Shown piece after piece: positions 22,217 through 31,200 of a DNA stretch of 32,206 nt. The stretch spans positions 1 through 32,206 of the forward strand of contig JAMWCZ010000006.1 in assembly GCA_023819225.1 (NCBI GenBank). The letters run 5' to 3'. The stretch's first letter is position 1. Each line of letters starts with the position of its first letter. Made by a program: the position numbers and the translations under genes. Source of the stretch: Candidatus Omnitrophota bacterium (GTDB taxonomy: Bacteria > Ratteibacteria > UBA8468 > B48-G9 > JAFGKM01). The notes beneath the pieces were generated by a model. The model had not been told where the DNA came from, did no database searches, and saw only the letters and a list, made by a program, of their open reading frames with translations.

Positions 22217-24382
22217 CTATAATATCTCCTGTCTGTATATTATCTTTCTCTTATTTCTATCATACCAGATAATTAATTTTTTGTCTGCTATAATTTCACC
22301 TTCTTCTATTTTACCATTATTATTTATATCCTGCACCTTATGTCCTACTGTTATAATTTTAAATACATTGCTCCTTACGGTTATAAGGTCTATGATTCTT
22401 GAAAAGATAAGTTCTTTCTCCTTTTCTTCATCTATGAAAAAGTCCATTGTATTGTCCCTGAGATTAAAACCATATTTTGTCATCTCCTTGCTTAAAAGTT
22501 CCTGTAGCGAAGAACCATCGCTATATACCCCGAGTACCTCTGATATGTCTTTATAAGGTCTACCTCTTATTATCGCATCCGCAACATCTTTATCAACAAG
22601 CGGAAGGCACATAAGGACAATATCAGAAGCAGTATTTATATTTATTCTTCCATATGTTGGGTCTTCTGGATTATCTACAACTGTAAATTTATCAATGACT
22701 TTTCTGTCAGTCCCATATTTCCAAAGGTCCAGTGTCTTCCAGTGTTCTCTTTTGTGGATAAAAGAAAGTTCTGATATGGAAACCATTCTGTCATTTTTTA
22801 CAACAAAGGATGTAGGCCAGTTAAATAGCCAGTCAGCCATTCCAAACTCACCACCAATCCATGGCTGGAATGTTATATTGTGTTTTCCCGGGGTGGGTTT
22901 TTGTGGATACCAGTCAAAGATACCTGACATCCTTGGGTCATTCTTACCAACAGTTGTCACAGGAGTATCAACTATATATTCAGTATGCTCTATAAGGTTG
23001 TCCTTGCTGTCATAAAGCCGCATTGTGAAGTCCAGTCCTAAATTGGCAAAGAGAGGTATCTTCCCAAGTATATCATCAATAAAACTTAAGGAGCCAGGAT
23101 TTACAGCAAGTATGGGCTCATAATACTGACAGCCATCTGGCTCTCTTATAGGGAAAGGAAGAAAGATAGGAAGAGGCCCTATCTCTGTAGGAATAATCAC
23201 TATAACAATACTCATCAAATCGCCTATGGTATAGTAAGAACGTGGAGGTATCTTTGTTCCTTTTGGTATAACTATTGAAGCAGCCACAATCTTTTCAAGA
23301 ATACTCTTTACTCTTTCAGGTGCTATATCTGTCTCCCCTTCTGTTATATCATCAAGTATAATTTCTGACTCATCATAGACCTCGTTCCAGAAACCAGAAA
23401 AAAGTGTAACTACCCCTTTTATCTTCCAGTTGCTGATATCAAGAGGTTCTGGATAAGGATTGAAAATTTCTATAAACTGTCCACCTATTTCTCTTAATAC
23501 AATTACATTCCCTATGGTCTCCTTTCTCCACGGTCTAACTGCATCTATTTCATTAAAATAAGGGGTCTTATTTATACCAAAAAGTGTGGTCTTTCCCATC
23601 TGATACTGAGGCGGAACACGGCTCTTATCCCTGTAGGCAGTGATATTAAGGGCTATCTGGGCAGCAACTGTATCTTCATATCCAAGGGACTTCAATGTCT
23701 GAAAGAGTGTTTCAAAAGAAGCATTGTTAAGATTTATCCGTTGATTACCATACCTGTCTACATTTAAATCATATGAAAATGTGGTGATATGGTTTTTAAT
23801 CTTCCTGTATATCTCCTCATTTATGCTATCAGCAAGTTTTACATCAGAAGGGACTATATACCTTCTTTTCTCTCTGTATCCAATAATGTTGTTTGCTCTC
23901 CTTTTACCAATAACATCACTGAAGACATCTATATCCTTTACCGTATGGGTTGGCAACCACATACCTGACCCTCCCGCATAGTTGATATTGACCTTCCCGC
24001 TTTCATCCTCAACCAAAACCGCATATCTTCCTGTAATCGCTCCGTCTCTATCTTTTATATAAAACCATCTACTGTCAGGTACCCCATCATCATTAAGGTC
24101 AACCTCATCGCCTTCAAAGGAAGTTCTCCAGGTATCTGTAAATGCATCATATTCCCTACTGTCATTATCAATTTCCCATATCGCTGTATCCAAACCCAGT
24201 CGTGCAAGACGGTATGCTGCCTTACCTGTAAACATCTTGTAGGATGTCTTCTCCCAGAACTTAAATATAAAAAGCAACATCCCTGTAAAGATAAAAAGGA
24301 GTAGAAGAACCATAAGTGTCAGGATTACAGAGGCACCTTTTTTATTCCACAGGAATTCTGATAAGTTTTTCAAATCTCTCAT
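22217..24382 (-). CDS. gspK: Oversized GspK-like minor pseudopilin with helix-hairpin-helix and lamin-tail-like domains
   Basis: The 721-aa protein starts with a prepilin-like segment: WNKKG (12-16), then ASVILTLMVLLLLFIFTG, lacking the Glu at mature position 5, as is typical of GspK. The GspK-type periplasmic part follows (RLARLGLDTAIWEID, GKVNINYAGG at 129-138). Helix-hairpin-helix motifs occur near 215-255 (RINLNNASFETLFQTLK) and 600-640 (RININTASDIVL). Between them, about 295-400, is FIEIFNPYPEPLDISNWKIKG, like a lamin-tail beta-sandwich. An EF-hand-like DINNNGKIEEGE lies near the C-terminus. It is about twice the size of enteric GspK. It follows the J-like gene with a 41-base overlap and would cap the pseudopilus tip. 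Confidence 0.8.
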   Translation of the reverse strand: MRDLKNLSEFLWNKKGASVILTLMVLLLLFIFTGMLLFIFKFWEKTSYKMFTGKAAYRLARLGLDTAIWEIDNDSREYDAFTDTWRTSFEGDEVDLNDDGVPDSRWFYIKDRDGAITGRYAVLVEDESGKVNINYAGGSGMWLPTHTVKDIDVFSDVIGKRRANNIIGYREKRRYIVPSDVKLADSINEEIYRKIKNHITTFSYDLNVDRYGNQRINLNNASFETLFQTLKSLGYEDTVAAQIALNITAYRDKSRVPPQYQMGKTTLFGINKTPYFNEIDAVRPWRKETIGNVIVLREIGGQFIEIFNPYPEPLDISNWKIKGVVTLFSGFWNEVYDESEIILDDITEGETDIAPERVKSILEKIVAASIVIPKGTKIPPRSYYTIGDLMSIVIVIIPTEIGPLPIFLPFPIREPDGCQYYEPILAVNPGSLSFIDDILGKIPLFANLGLDFTMRLYDSKDNLIEHTEYIVDTPVTTVGKNDPRMSGIFDWYPQKPTPGKHNITFQPWIGGEFGMADWLFNWPTSFVVKNDRMVSISELSFIHKREHWKTLDLWKYGTDRKVIDKFTVVDNPEDPTYGRININTASDIVLMCLPLVDKDVADAIIRGRPYKDISEVLGVYSDGSSLQELLSKEMTKYGFNLRDNTMDFFIDEEKEKELIFSRIIDLITVRSNVFKIITVGHKVQDINNNGKIEEGEIIADKKLIIWYDRNKRKIIYRQEIL

Positions 24383-24968
24383 AATATCTCTTTCCTTCTA
24401 CCTTGTGTGGAAAAGATGTAATTTCCACCTTTATAAGACGGGGTAGTTCTGGCTCAGTTATATAAGCAGTATTCCATCTATCCTTCCACTCCTTGCCGTC
24501 ATAATAAAAAAGATGAAAACTACTTATATTTTCACCCAATACCTGCGCACCAGGGAAGCCAGCAGGAAAGTTAAAATTGTTCTCTTTCCTGTCTATTCTT
24601 ATAACAGATACCTTTACTTTATTATCCTCTCTGTCAAAGTATATATTGAATTTTGCAAGGTCTGATTCAGGTCCCTCAGAAAAAGGAGATATAAACCTTA
24701 TATACTCACTTTCTCCTTCAAAATCTATTCTCGGGTCTTCTTCACACATAGCAGAAACTAAATACCTTTCCATATAATTAAATACCTTAACTGCTTCTGA
24801 ATAGACCTTCTTCTCACCTACCTGCTTACCAAATCTCAAAAGGGAGCTCTTAAATATCGTTATAGAGGAAAAAACAGCAATACAGAATATAACCAGTGCT
24901 ATAAGAACCTCAAGAAGGGAAAACCCCTTATCTCCTTCTGAAACTTCCTGTAAAATATGTATTTTCAC
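24342..24968 (-). CDS. gspJ: GspJ-like minor pseudopilin
   Basis: The 208-aa precursor has its prepilin site at Gly15, followed by FSLLEVLIALVIFCIAVFSSITI with Glu at mature position 5. The rest (RFGKQVGEKKVYSEAVKVFNYMERYLVSAM...) fits the J/PulJ class, which begins with a long helix and then beta strands. The start is a GTG with AAGG five bases upstream, inside the end of the I-like gene (41-base overlap). In type II secretion J forms a tip complex with I and K. Assignment rests on signature and gene order. Confidence 0.82.
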   Translation of the reverse strand: MKIHILQEVSEGDKGFSLLEVLIALVIFCIAVFSSITIFKSSLLRFGKQVGEKKVYSEAVKVFNYMERYLVSAMCEEDPRIDFEGESEYIRFISPFSEGPESDLAKFNIYFDREDNKVKVSVIRIDRKENNFNFPAGFPGAQVLGENISSFHLFYYDGKEWKDRWNTAYITEPELPRLIKVEITSFPHKVEGKRYYERFEKLIRIPVE

Positions 24969-25296
24969 TTCTACCTTCTTCCTTTCCTGTAATCTCTATT
25001 TCAACCCTGTAAAGTCCTTCCTTTTCTTCTTTGATATTTACATAATAACTGAACAAAGGGTCTTTTTCATCCACACCACTTATAGAAGAAGGGACAGGCG
25101 GACCATCTGGACTCCCATATACCTCTTCAATCAGCGTAAATAGTTTATCTGCTATCTGTGATGCAATAATATATCTCTTGCTTCTTCCTGAAAGTTTGTC
25201 TATTACAGGATATACCCTTAAAAGATAGAGTATACCTACCGCAAGGATAAAAAAGGCAACCAGTACACTTATAAATGTTATTCCTGTCTTTTTCAT
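24928..25296 (-). CDS. gspI: GspI-like minor pseudopilin lacking Glu5
   Basis: The 122-aa precursor has a prepilin-type start, MKKTG then ITFISVLVAFFILAVGILYLL. Cleavage would follow Gly5, but mature position 5 is Ser rather than the usual Glu. A short beta domain follows (YYVNIKEEKEGLYRVEIEITGK). Size and position between H- and J-like genes support GspI. It begins four bases after the H gene ends and overlaps the J gene. Loss of Glu5 is expected in GspK rather than GspI, so this is a small anomaly. Confidence 0.72.
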   Translation of the reverse strand: MKKTGITFISVLVAFFILAVGILYLLRVYPVIDKLSGRSKRYIIASQIADKLFTLIEEVYGSPDGPPVPSSISGVDEKDPLFSYYVNIKEEKEGLYRVEIEITGKEEGRSENTYFTGSFRRR

Positions 25297-25300
25297 CTCT

Positions 25301-25741
25301 TTACTTTTCTATGAAACATCTACCTGTAAGGTTATGTAGTACAATCTTTATCTCTTTTCCACCTGCGATATCTCTCACAATAAGATACCCACCTGTCTTG
25401 GCAGTTCCATCTGGATTAAAGACAAGTGGAGAAAACCCCGCTGACCTATCTTTTATTATTATGTGTTCAGGGAGATGATATTCCTTATCCACAGGTTGTC
25501 TGTTCTCCCTTAAAACCACAAACTTTCTTTCATTAAATATAACATAAAACTCCTTTCTCTCATTTACTGCATATTCTCTTGCAAGGTTTGCTATATCAAT
25601 AATCTCATTTGCTGCCCTCTCCAGAACCACTCCCCTGTGATACTTAAGAAAATATGCAGTTGTGGGGACCATCAAAAGTGAAAGAATAAGCAGAGATATT
25701 AGAACTTCTATAACAGAAAATCCATATTTTACCCATCTCAT
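25301..25741 (-). CDS. gspH: GspH/FimT-like minor pseudopilin
   Basis: The 146-aa precursor has MRWVKYG as its leader, cleavage after Gly7, and FSVIEVLISLLILSLLMVPTT with Glu at mature position 5. The body (RAANEIIDIANLAREYAVNERKEFYVIFNERKFVVLRE) and the NPDGTAKTGGYLIVRD turn match the GspH/FimT type. AAAGG precedes the ATG by a few bases. It heads the long minus-strand gene series. A weak promoter-like pair (TTGCTG, 17 bases, TATGTT) lies in the 60 bases upstream on this strand, but I do not score it as a site. Confidence 0.82.
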   Translation of the reverse strand: MRWVKYGFSVIEVLISLLILSLLMVPTTAYFLKYHRGVVLERAANEIIDIANLAREYAVNERKEFYVIFNERKFVVLRENRQPVDKEYHLPEHIIIKDRSAGFSPLVFNPDGTAKTGGYLIVRDIAGGKEIKIVLHNLTGRCFIEK

Positions 25742-25910
25742 TTACCTTTAATAATAACATATCTCCCCTTATGTATTCCAGCAAGGAGTCTTGCTTCATT
25801 AATTTTCTCTACGGAAATGGTTTGAACTTGTGTATATCAAAACGAGAAAAAACACCGGTGAGAAAGATGCAAAAAGCAAGACGTGACCCCCTTATAAATT
25901 TGTGGGACAG

Positions 25911-25932
25911 CAGAATTTGAGATACATAGGTA
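25911..25932. repeat. Second copy of a short dispersed repeat
   Basis: CAGAATTTGAGATA at 25911-25924, followed shortly by TAGGTA, repeats the sequence at 7670-7683, where TAGGTA also follows (one base different in spacing). Both copies lead into GC-rich CT/AG repeats, so they look like the left edge of one repeat family. Confidence 0.6.
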
Positions 25933-25975
25933 ATACCTCCCACATCTTTGAAAAGTTAGAAGATTCTGTGCGGTG

Positions 25976-26190
25976 ACATTTATCTCCCTTACCCTTCATC
26001 CTCACCTTTATCATCCTCCTTCATATAGGGAGGAATTTAAGAATCTTCCCTCTCCCCTCACCTTTTATTCCCTTTCCCCGCGCTGGCCCCTCTCTTTTTC
26101 CCGCTCCCCAATGGGGAGAGGGTATGGGTGAGGGGTCTCCTCTCTTTACCCTCGCCCCTCCCAGAGGGGAGGGGGTATGGGTGAGGGGAG
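25976..26190. repeat. GC-rich nested inverted and direct repeats in the 25742-26260 divergent gap
   Basis: CCCCTCACC (26054-26062) pairs with GGTGAGGGG (26127-26135), and inside it CTCCCCA (26104-26110) pairs with TGGGGAG (26112-26118). A second unit has CCCCTC (26155-26160) pairing with GAGGGG (26164-26169). The 15-mer GGTATGGGTGAGGGG occurs at 26121-26135 and 26174-26188. CTCACC-TTTATTCC is shared with the copy at 1-63. The remaining DNA from 25742 shows only promoter-type AT-rich sequence and no credible gene. Confidence 0.75.
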
Positions 26191-26259
26191 AGTTAGGGTA
26201 TTTTTGAACAAAAAATCAGAGGAAAAGGTGTTACCCATATACCCTATCCGTACGGGGAC

Positions 26260-26288
26260 TTGACAAAAATTTTATATTGGTGTATAAT
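26260..26288 (+). promoter_or_regulatory. Consensus sigma70 promoter of the GntR/LacI regulator
   Basis: A perfect TTGACA (26260-26265) and a perfect TATAAT (26283-26288) are 17 bases apart, the best promoter in the window. The start point would be about 26295, so translation cannot begin at the upstream codons of the open frame. Confidence 0.85.
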
Positions 26289-26289
26289 A

Positions 26290-26307
26290 TGTATAAACAT
26301 TTACACA
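26290..26307. promoter_or_regulatory. Candidate autoregulatory operator
   Basis: TGTATAAACATTTACACA is an imperfect palindrome with 14 of 18 positions symmetric and TGTA/TACA half-sites. It spans the predicted transcription start. AraR, a repressor of the same GntR-LacI architecture, uses TTGTAC-type palindromes. The site assignment is inferred. Confidence 0.4.
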
Positions 26308-26327
26308 TTATGGAAACAAAAAGGGAT

Positions 26328-27413
26328 ATGAAAGTGAAAAATGAGATAAAAAGGGAGTATGGGATAAGTTTACATTATCAGATAAGACTGAAAATAGAGG
26401 ACCTCTTACAAAATTCCAGTTTTTCGTCAACTGCTATTCCAACGGAAGAGATACTTGCAAAAGATTTTGGTGTAAGCAGGGGAACTGTTAGAAGGGCTTT
26501 AACCGACCTTGTAAATCAGGGGGTTTTATACAGAATTCCGGGTAAAGGAACATTTTTAAATAAAAAAACATTATCAACACAAAAAATAGTTATATTTTCT
26601 CCATGGTTATTCCATAAAGAACCCAATATAGTGGATAATACTTATGAGGATGTGCTTTTAAGAACATTAAGAAAAAAAGTAATGGAAAGGAATTCTACTT
26701 TGATATTGAAAAATCTTTGTGAAGAAGAAATTGAATTTTTAAATGCAACAAAAGAAAGTATTGGAATGATTATTATGAATCCAACAAGGAATCAAAAAGA
26801 GATAATTAAAAGAATTTCTTCATTTTCTATTCCTGCTATTGTAATTGGTGCGAACCTGAAGAGAAAAGATATTGATTATGTTGCATCTGATAATGAAAGA
26901 GGTATGAAAAAAGCGATTGAGTATTTAATCTCACTTGGCATTAAAAATCTATTTTTTATTGGAGGCAGTCCTGAAAGTTTTGACACAGATGAAAGGTTAG
27001 AGTCATTTAAAAAAATATGCAAAGAAAAATTGATAGATTATGATTTTAAAGTTTTTGAAAGTGATGCAAACTGGAGGAATGAAGTAATAAACTTGATAAA
27101 TACTTTATATAAAAATGGGAAGTTACCAGAAGGATTTATTACCGGCGGTATCAATCTTTCTTTATATATATATGAAGGTCTTAAAATGGTCAATAAAGAT
27201 ATCGGTAAAGATATTTCAGTAGTCGGATTTGATGATTTCCCAATCTGTAGAATTCTTTCTCCACAACTAACTACTATAAAGCAACCACTGGAATTGATGG
27301 CAGAAAAAGCAATAGAGTTACTTGAAGAAAGGATAAAAAGCCATAATAAAGATAATAAACAGATAATATTACCAACAGAACTGATAATAAGAAATTCGTG
27401 TAAAAGGAGGTGA
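26328..27413 (+). CDS. GntR-type HTH / LacI-type sensor transcription regulator (AraR-like)
   Basis: From the ATG at 26328 the protein has 361 residues. A winged-helix GntR domain covers about 10-75 ([57 protein letters not shown]). A LacI/GalR-type periplasmic-binding fold follows, with [30 protein letters not shown] and the terminal [36 protein letters not shown]. This is the architecture of AraR, which senses a sugar and releases DNA. The open frame begins at 26277, inside the promoter, so I took a later ATG; AAAAGGG lies just before it, a little close. It precedes a pseudopilin and a glycosidase-like lipoprotein gene on the same strand, which it probably controls. Confidence 0.9.
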   Translation: MKVKNEIKREYGISLHYQIRLKIEDLLQNSSFSSTAIPTEEILAKDFGVSRGTVRRALTDLVNQGVLYRIPGKGTFLNKKTLSTQKIVIFSPWLFHKEPNIVDNTYEDVLLRTLRKKVMERNSTLILKNLCEEEIEFLNATKESIGMIIMNPTRNQKEIIKRISSFSIPAIVIGANLKRKDIDYVASDNERGMKKAIEYLISLGIKNLFFIGGSPESFDTDERLESFKKICKEKLIDYDFKVFESDANWRNEVINLINTLYKNGKLPEGFITGGINLSLYIYEGLKMVNKDIGKDISVVGFDDFPICRILSPQLTTIKQPLELMAEKAIELLEERIKSHNKDNKQIILPTELIIRNSCKRR

Positions 27414-27454
27414 TGGCAAAAGAGAGAAAAGAGGTAGTAAAAGAGGTAATGTAG
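27413..27454 (+). CDS. Possible 13-codon leader ORF after the regulator
   Basis: AAAGGAGGTGAT, a perfect match to the complement of the 16S rRNA 3' end, covers the regulator's stop. An ATG (27413) overlapping that stop opens a 13-codon frame, [13 protein letters not shown]. The ATG is only two bases from the AGGAGG core, which is too close for efficient initiation, so expression is doubtful. Confidence 0.25.
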   Translation: MAKERKEVVKEVM

Positions 27455-27489
27455 GTATAAAAAATAAGAAAAAAAGGAGGGAAAGTAAA

Positions 27490-28221
27490 ATGAGAAAGAG
27501 AAAAGGATTTACATTAATAGAGCTGCTGGTAGTGGTAGCAATCATTGCTATTTTAGCAGCAATGTTGCTACCAGCACTGTCACAGGCAAGGGAAAGGGCA
27601 AGGCAGGCAAAGTGTATAAACAACCTCAAACAAATTGGAACTGCTATGTATATGTATCTAAATGACTATGAAGAGTATTTTCCATACGCCCCTGGTATGT
27701 CAAGCAATCCTGTTCACAGGGCATTAGCACCCTATTTAGGATATCCAAATGCACAATATCAGTATGGTGGACCACGTGGTATTTTTAGATGTCCAAGTCA
27801 CAGGCCCACTTACGCAGGTCCTTCTTACTGTATGAATTTATATCTTAAGAGAAATTACTGGCTACATCCTACAACCGTAGATCGTTATCAACCAGTGAAA
27901 CTATCAAAAGTTAGACACCAACACAGGATTATTATGATAGCCGACGGTAAATATAATGGTGACCCTCGCCTTCCTTATAATCGGCTTCTTGACCAGGTAT
28001 ATACCTCTGGAAATCCTGCAGATTATGAATCAGTTATATGGAGAGGGGCAAATTATTCGTGGGGAACTGCATCTCCGAGGCATAACGGCATACTAAATGT
28101 TGTAATGGTTGATGGGCACTGTGAGTCACTGAAACCAGAAGATTTATTTAAAGACGCCACGGATAATCCACCAGGACATGCCACAACGGGATACTATCAC
28201 TTTTACTCTGGTTGGTTTTGA
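27490..28221 (+). CDS. Pseudopilin-like protein with C-terminal H-X9-DG motif
   Basis: The 243-aa precursor has KRKG, then [21 protein letters not shown]; cleavage is expected after Gly6 and Glu is at mature position 5. The stalk [24 protein letters not shown] is nearly the same as in the protein at 1277-1957. The globular domain contains paired Cys residues (FRCPSH, SYCMN). At the end, His198 and Asp208-Gly209 ([13 protein letters not shown]) give the H-X9-DG motif known from large planctomycete and Lentisphaerae families. AAAGGAGGG lies before the ATG. Such proteins are thought to be handled by type II/IV pilus-like machinery, but their function is unknown. It lies 76 bases after the regulator and 28 before the lipoprotein gene. 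Confidence 0.88.
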   Translation: MRKRKGFTLIELLVVVAIIAILAAMLLPALSQARERARQAKCINNLKQIGTAMYMYLNDYEEYFPYAPGMSSNPVHRALAPYLGYPNAQYQYGGPRGIFRCPSHRPTYAGPSYCMNLYLKRNYWLHPTTVDRYQPVKLSKVRHQHRIIMIADGKYNGDPRLPYNRLLDQVYTSGNPADYESVIWRGANYSWGTASPRHNGILNVVMVDGHCESLKPEDLFKDATDNPPGHATTGYYHFYSGWF

Positions 28222-28249
28222 GTAATCTAAATTAATATTCGATGGGGGG

Positions 28250-31200
28250 ATGATGAAAAAGAAAATGAGAGGGTGGGGTATTTGTATCTTATTAATTTCT
28301 CAGTTTTCTGCCTGTTCTGAGATAAATCTGGAAAAAGGGAAAGACAAAGAAATTGTAAAGATTAAAAAAGAAGCAGTAGAGATAGTTTTGAATACAAACC
28401 CTGCTTATGGCACATTATCAATAAATACAAGCGGTGAAAGAATGCTGGATATTACCCCTGGCTTTGTAAAATTGTATCCGACAGAAGAAAAAGGGAAATA
28501 CAGAACAGTCAATTACTGGATACCAGCAGGAAAACAAAAATTAAAATATTTTATAAACCAGAAAGAAGATAAAACAACAATTATTATCACAAGGGACTTT
28601 GATGGAGATTTTTACATAAAGGATTATGTTATTGTAGAAGAAAATAGTCCCTATATAACATATATTACAGAATCACAAAAGAATAGAGATAATTTTGGTT
28701 TTGAATATATCAACAATTTTAGATTTGCAAATGCAGAAGAGATAATATGGCAGGACAACAGAACCATACCTGAAAACCTTGGAGATTACTGGCAGAAATA
28801 TATAGAAGTAAAGAATTCAAGATGGGTATGCGGATATAACAAAAGTAAAAACAGTGGAGTTTTGATAATTAGGGATTTTGGGTTTGCCCCTGACAGCGCA
28901 TGGCATCATTTCAGGATATACGGAGGACCTACCCTTGCGAGTAAAATCACCCAGAGAGATTATATTACAAGGAGGGAATTTAAACTCATGGTCTTTGAGA
29001 ATAAAAATCCTGAAGAAGTTATAAAAAATATAAGATTCAGGGATGTTCTGCCAAGTCATTATACAATTGCATTTGAAAAAAGAATATATCCACTGTTTTT
29101 TAAGGAGAAACTAATAGAACTTGATGGAGAAATAAAAGAAGATGCATGGTCAAATATACAAAAAGAAAGAGATTTTTATAGATTTGACTGGGGAAAAACA
29201 TGCAATTACTATCAACCAGATAAACAAACTGAATTTCAGGGGTTCTATGATAAACAGAATCTCTATCTTGCTATAAAATGTTATGAGGATAATATAAAAA
29301 ATCTACGTGTGGAACAAAAAACTGGTTCAAAACAGGTATGGACAGATGACTGTGTTGAGATATTTATTCAACCATCTGGTATGGAATATTTTCAATTTAT
29401 AATAAATCCTCTCGGAGAAAAACAGGATAATAAGGGTTTGGTTGATAGTTGGGAGGCAAAAGGTAAAATTTTTGACGACTACTGGTCTGTTGAGGTAAAG
29501 ATTCCTTTGTCATTGTTTGATAGATATCCAAAAGATGGTGAAATCTGGGGATTCAATATCTGCAGAGAAAGGAGACCTACTCCTGAATTGAGCAGTTGGA
29601 ATGCAACATCCGGAAGCAAAGGTTTTCATCAGCCGGAAAAGTTTGGACAATTGGTATTTTCTCCTCAACTATCACCTAAGAAATTAACCATCCTTGAGGG
29701 TAAAGACACCATCGGAGTTTTAGGTGAAATTATTAACTGGAGTAAGGAAACAATAAAAGAACCGGCAAGGATATTAATATCAGTTCCGGAAGAAAAGGCA
29801 CTTGAAAACATATCATTAATTGAACTTGCAAAAGGTGAAAAACATTTTATATCATATATTGAAAAAACCAATATCCAAAAAGGTTACAACATATCATTTG
29901 ATATTACAAGTAAGACAGGTATTGCTTATTACTCACAGACATTCCAAAAGACGGGATACTCTGGACTTGTAAGCAGATTATGGCCTTTATCTTACGGAAA
30001 TATAATGTATATTATGGAAGACAGGGCACAGATTATTCCTTTTCTTTTTGCAAACTATACCGAACAGCTACAAACTTTTTCATTAATAATAGAATGCCCT
30101 GAGGAGATGGAACTTTTATTTTTAAACAGAAAATACAATTTTTCCTATGGACAGTTTTTCCCATTAAGTGATGTTAAAGAAGAGAAGAAATTTAGAGATA
30201 ATCTCCCATATAAAAAGTATACCCTGAACTTTTTAAAACAAATTGGAAAAAGGGCCCTCCCGGTAGATGATGAAGAAAGAAACTATGAAAGGGTAATACT
30301 CCCATTTTATTTAGGAAAAACAGACCTGAAAAATTTCAAGATATACTTTCATCTTGAAAGTGAGGCAATAAAAGAAAAAGACAATCTAATTAATGTTAAG
30401 GTTGTTCCATCTTTCAAAGCGAAATCACCCCGAAATATTGAATCAGGCGTTTTTGACTGGTATTTTGGCGCAATCCAGAACTCATTAAATAACGATGAAG
30501 AAATAAAGGGCGCTGCATCAAAAACTGCATCCACTATTACAGAAAGTGGAATGAATACAATTGTCTACTCTGTATATAATAAAGAAATTAGAGATGCATT
30601 GAATAGGCAGGGAGTAAGGATAAGACCGAGTTTCTGGTGGTTCTGGTGGGATAAGGAATATCTTGAAAAGCATCCAGAAGCATATGCGATTGATTTTGAC
30701 GGGAAAAAAGCAAAATATTTTGGGATTGAGACCGTATGCCCGACAGTTCTAATCAAAGATGAAAAAGCATTTGAAAATACAAAAAAACTTGTTCAGGAGT
30801 TGGTTACAGTAAAAGGAAACGATATATGGCATGATACTGAAGGTCCTAGTGCATGGAGTATATGCTTCTGCGATAGATGTATAAATGAGTTTAAAAAATT
30901 TGCGAAAATACCTGAACAAGAACAACTTGACCCTAAACAGATAAAGTTAAAATATAAAAATGAATGGCTTAATTTTGCTGACTGGCAGCAGGCAGTTATC
31001 TTTGCCAAAGTAAACAAAGCCATAAAAGAAGCAAATCCTGATGCTAAATTTACAAACTATGGAGGGCTGGTAGAACCTGAGCACAGGTGTAACTGGAAAC
31101 TTCTGACAGAAAACAATTCAATTGATATAGCAGGACCATCAATGTATGAACTTTCTTCTGGAACACTGAAATACTGGGAAACAGAAATGAGGGAATTTAA

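Noticed and set aside
25976-26190. CRISPR array
   Set aside because: The repeats are nested palindromes without regular spacers and there are no cas genes in the window.
26277-26327. Upstream start of the GntR/LacI regulator
   Set aside because: The codons lie within the -10 region and before or at the expected transcription start.
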